Of a DNA stretch of 14,398 bases, positions 14,214-14,398 are shown in pieces (the first letter of the stretch is position 1; each line of letters begins with the position of its first letter). A program made the position numbers and the translations under genes. Source of the stretch: DASRQK01 sp964401685 (GTDB taxonomy: Bacteria > Bacteroidota > Bacteroidia > Sphingobacteriales > Sphingobacteriaceae); assembly GCA_964401685.1 (NCBI GenBank), contig CAYNZH010000045.1, positions 1 through 14,398 on the forward strand. The letters are read 5' to 3'. Below the pieces are notes generated by a model. It made no database searches and was not told where the DNA came from. It saw only the letters and a program-made list of their open reading frames with translations.

Positions 14214-14221
14214 TAGGTTTG
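14214..14221 (+). promoter_or_regulatory. -7 box for tRNA-Ser
   Basis: TAGGTTTG matches TAnnTTTG in full and lies 11 bases before the first base of the mature tRNA, so the 5' leader would be very short. The -33 region is only T-rich (around 14188-14194). Confidence 0.5.
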
Positions 14222-14232
14222 CAGTCATTCTC

Positions 14233-14322
14233 GGAGAGGTGCCTGAGTGGCCGAAAGGAACAGTTTGCTAAACTGTCGTACTGGAAACGGTACCGAGGGT
14301 TCGAATCCCTCTCTCTCCGCCA
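14233..14322 (+). tRNA. tRNA-Ser (anticodon GCU)
   Basis: The 90-base gene folds as a class II tRNA. The acceptor arm is GGAGAGG paired with TCTCTCC (last pair G-U), with discriminator G14319 and encoded CCA at 14320-14322. The D-arm contains GAGTGGCCGAAAGG. The anticodon stem ACAGT/ACTGT encloses the loop TTGCTAA, giving anticodon GCT, which reads AGC and AGU serine codons. A long variable arm (GTACTGGAAACGGTAC region) marks it as serine. The T-arm is GAGGG-TTCGAAT-CCCTC. It is the substrate of the SerRS encoded at 6279-7550. Confidence 0.97.
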
Positions 14323-14332
14323 AAGCAACTAT

Positions 14333-14361
14333 TACCCCGCAACAGCGGGGTATTTTTGTTT
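14333..14361 (+). terminator. Rho-independent terminator after tRNA-Ser
   Basis: An 8-base-pair perfect stem (TACCCCGC, 14333-14340, with GCGGGGTA, 14345-14352) and an AACA loop are followed by TTTTTGTTT. It starts 10 bases after the tRNA CCA end, as expected for a single-tRNA transcript. Confidence 0.9.
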
Positions 14362-14369
14362 CCGAGGGA

Positions 14370-14394
14370 GCGAGCCAAGCGTAGCTTGGGCGAG
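14370..14394. repeat. Short inverted repeat flanked by GCGAG direct repeats, at window edge
   Basis: CCAAGC (14375-14380) and GCTTGG (14384-14389) are separated by GTA and flanked on both sides by GCGAG (14370-14374 and 14390-14394). It lies immediately after the tRNA terminator and runs to the window edge, so its full extent is unknown. It may be part of an intergenic repeat family. Confidence 0.45.
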
Positions 14395-14398
14395 CGAT

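Overview
The window looks like chromosomal DNA of a Bacteroidota, probably class Cytophagia (inference). The evidence is a TonB-dependent receptor with an N-terminal carboxypeptidase-regulatory-like domain, the near absence of Shine-Dalgarno sequences, and repeated matches to the Bacteroidota promoter form TTG-N19/20-TAnnTTTG upstream of genes. I see no CRISPR array, insertion sequence or phage module. No gene-free stretch exceeds 300 bases; the longest, between purN and serS (about 210 bases), holds divergent promoters.

Layout. 1-341 is the 3' end of a gene for a beta-rich, probably outer-membrane-associated protein. It converges, 5 bases apart, with a minus-strand signalling pair (347-1991): an ECF sigma factor overlapping by 17 bases a membrane-anchored, HtrA-like serine protease whose cytoplasmic N-terminus resembles an anti-sigma domain. 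Divergent from it, 2090-3866 holds a polyprenyl diphosphate synthase and a nitrilase-family omega-amidase. Next come purN and purH on the minus strand (3912-6068), which supply two formyl-transfer steps and the final step of IMP synthesis; each has its own promoter. Divergent from purN is serS (6279-7550), whose 3' end overlaps a convergent methyltransferase gene. That gene is in turn divergent from mnmA (tRNA 2-thiouridylase), and both start codons lie 4 bases after a -7 box, suggesting leaderless mRNAs.

Downstream of mnmA is the most unusual gene (9442-10986): a 514-residue predicted lipoprotein with all hallmark catalytic motifs of cofactor-independent glutamate racemase (MurI family), a large internal insertion and a C-terminal extension. 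This suggests a racemase-fold enzyme outside the cytoplasm. A strong nested palindrome (10998-11045) separates it from a convergent 1007-residue TonB-dependent receptor gene. The window closes with tRNA-Ser(GCU), a Rho-independent terminator and an inverted repeat that runs to the edge.

Most of the window is housekeeping (purines, isoprenoids, tRNA charging and thiolation, with serS and a serine tRNA both present). The candidates for new biology are the exported racemase-like lipoprotein and the sigma factor/protease pair, with a homopolymer tract at their junction that could produce a fusion.
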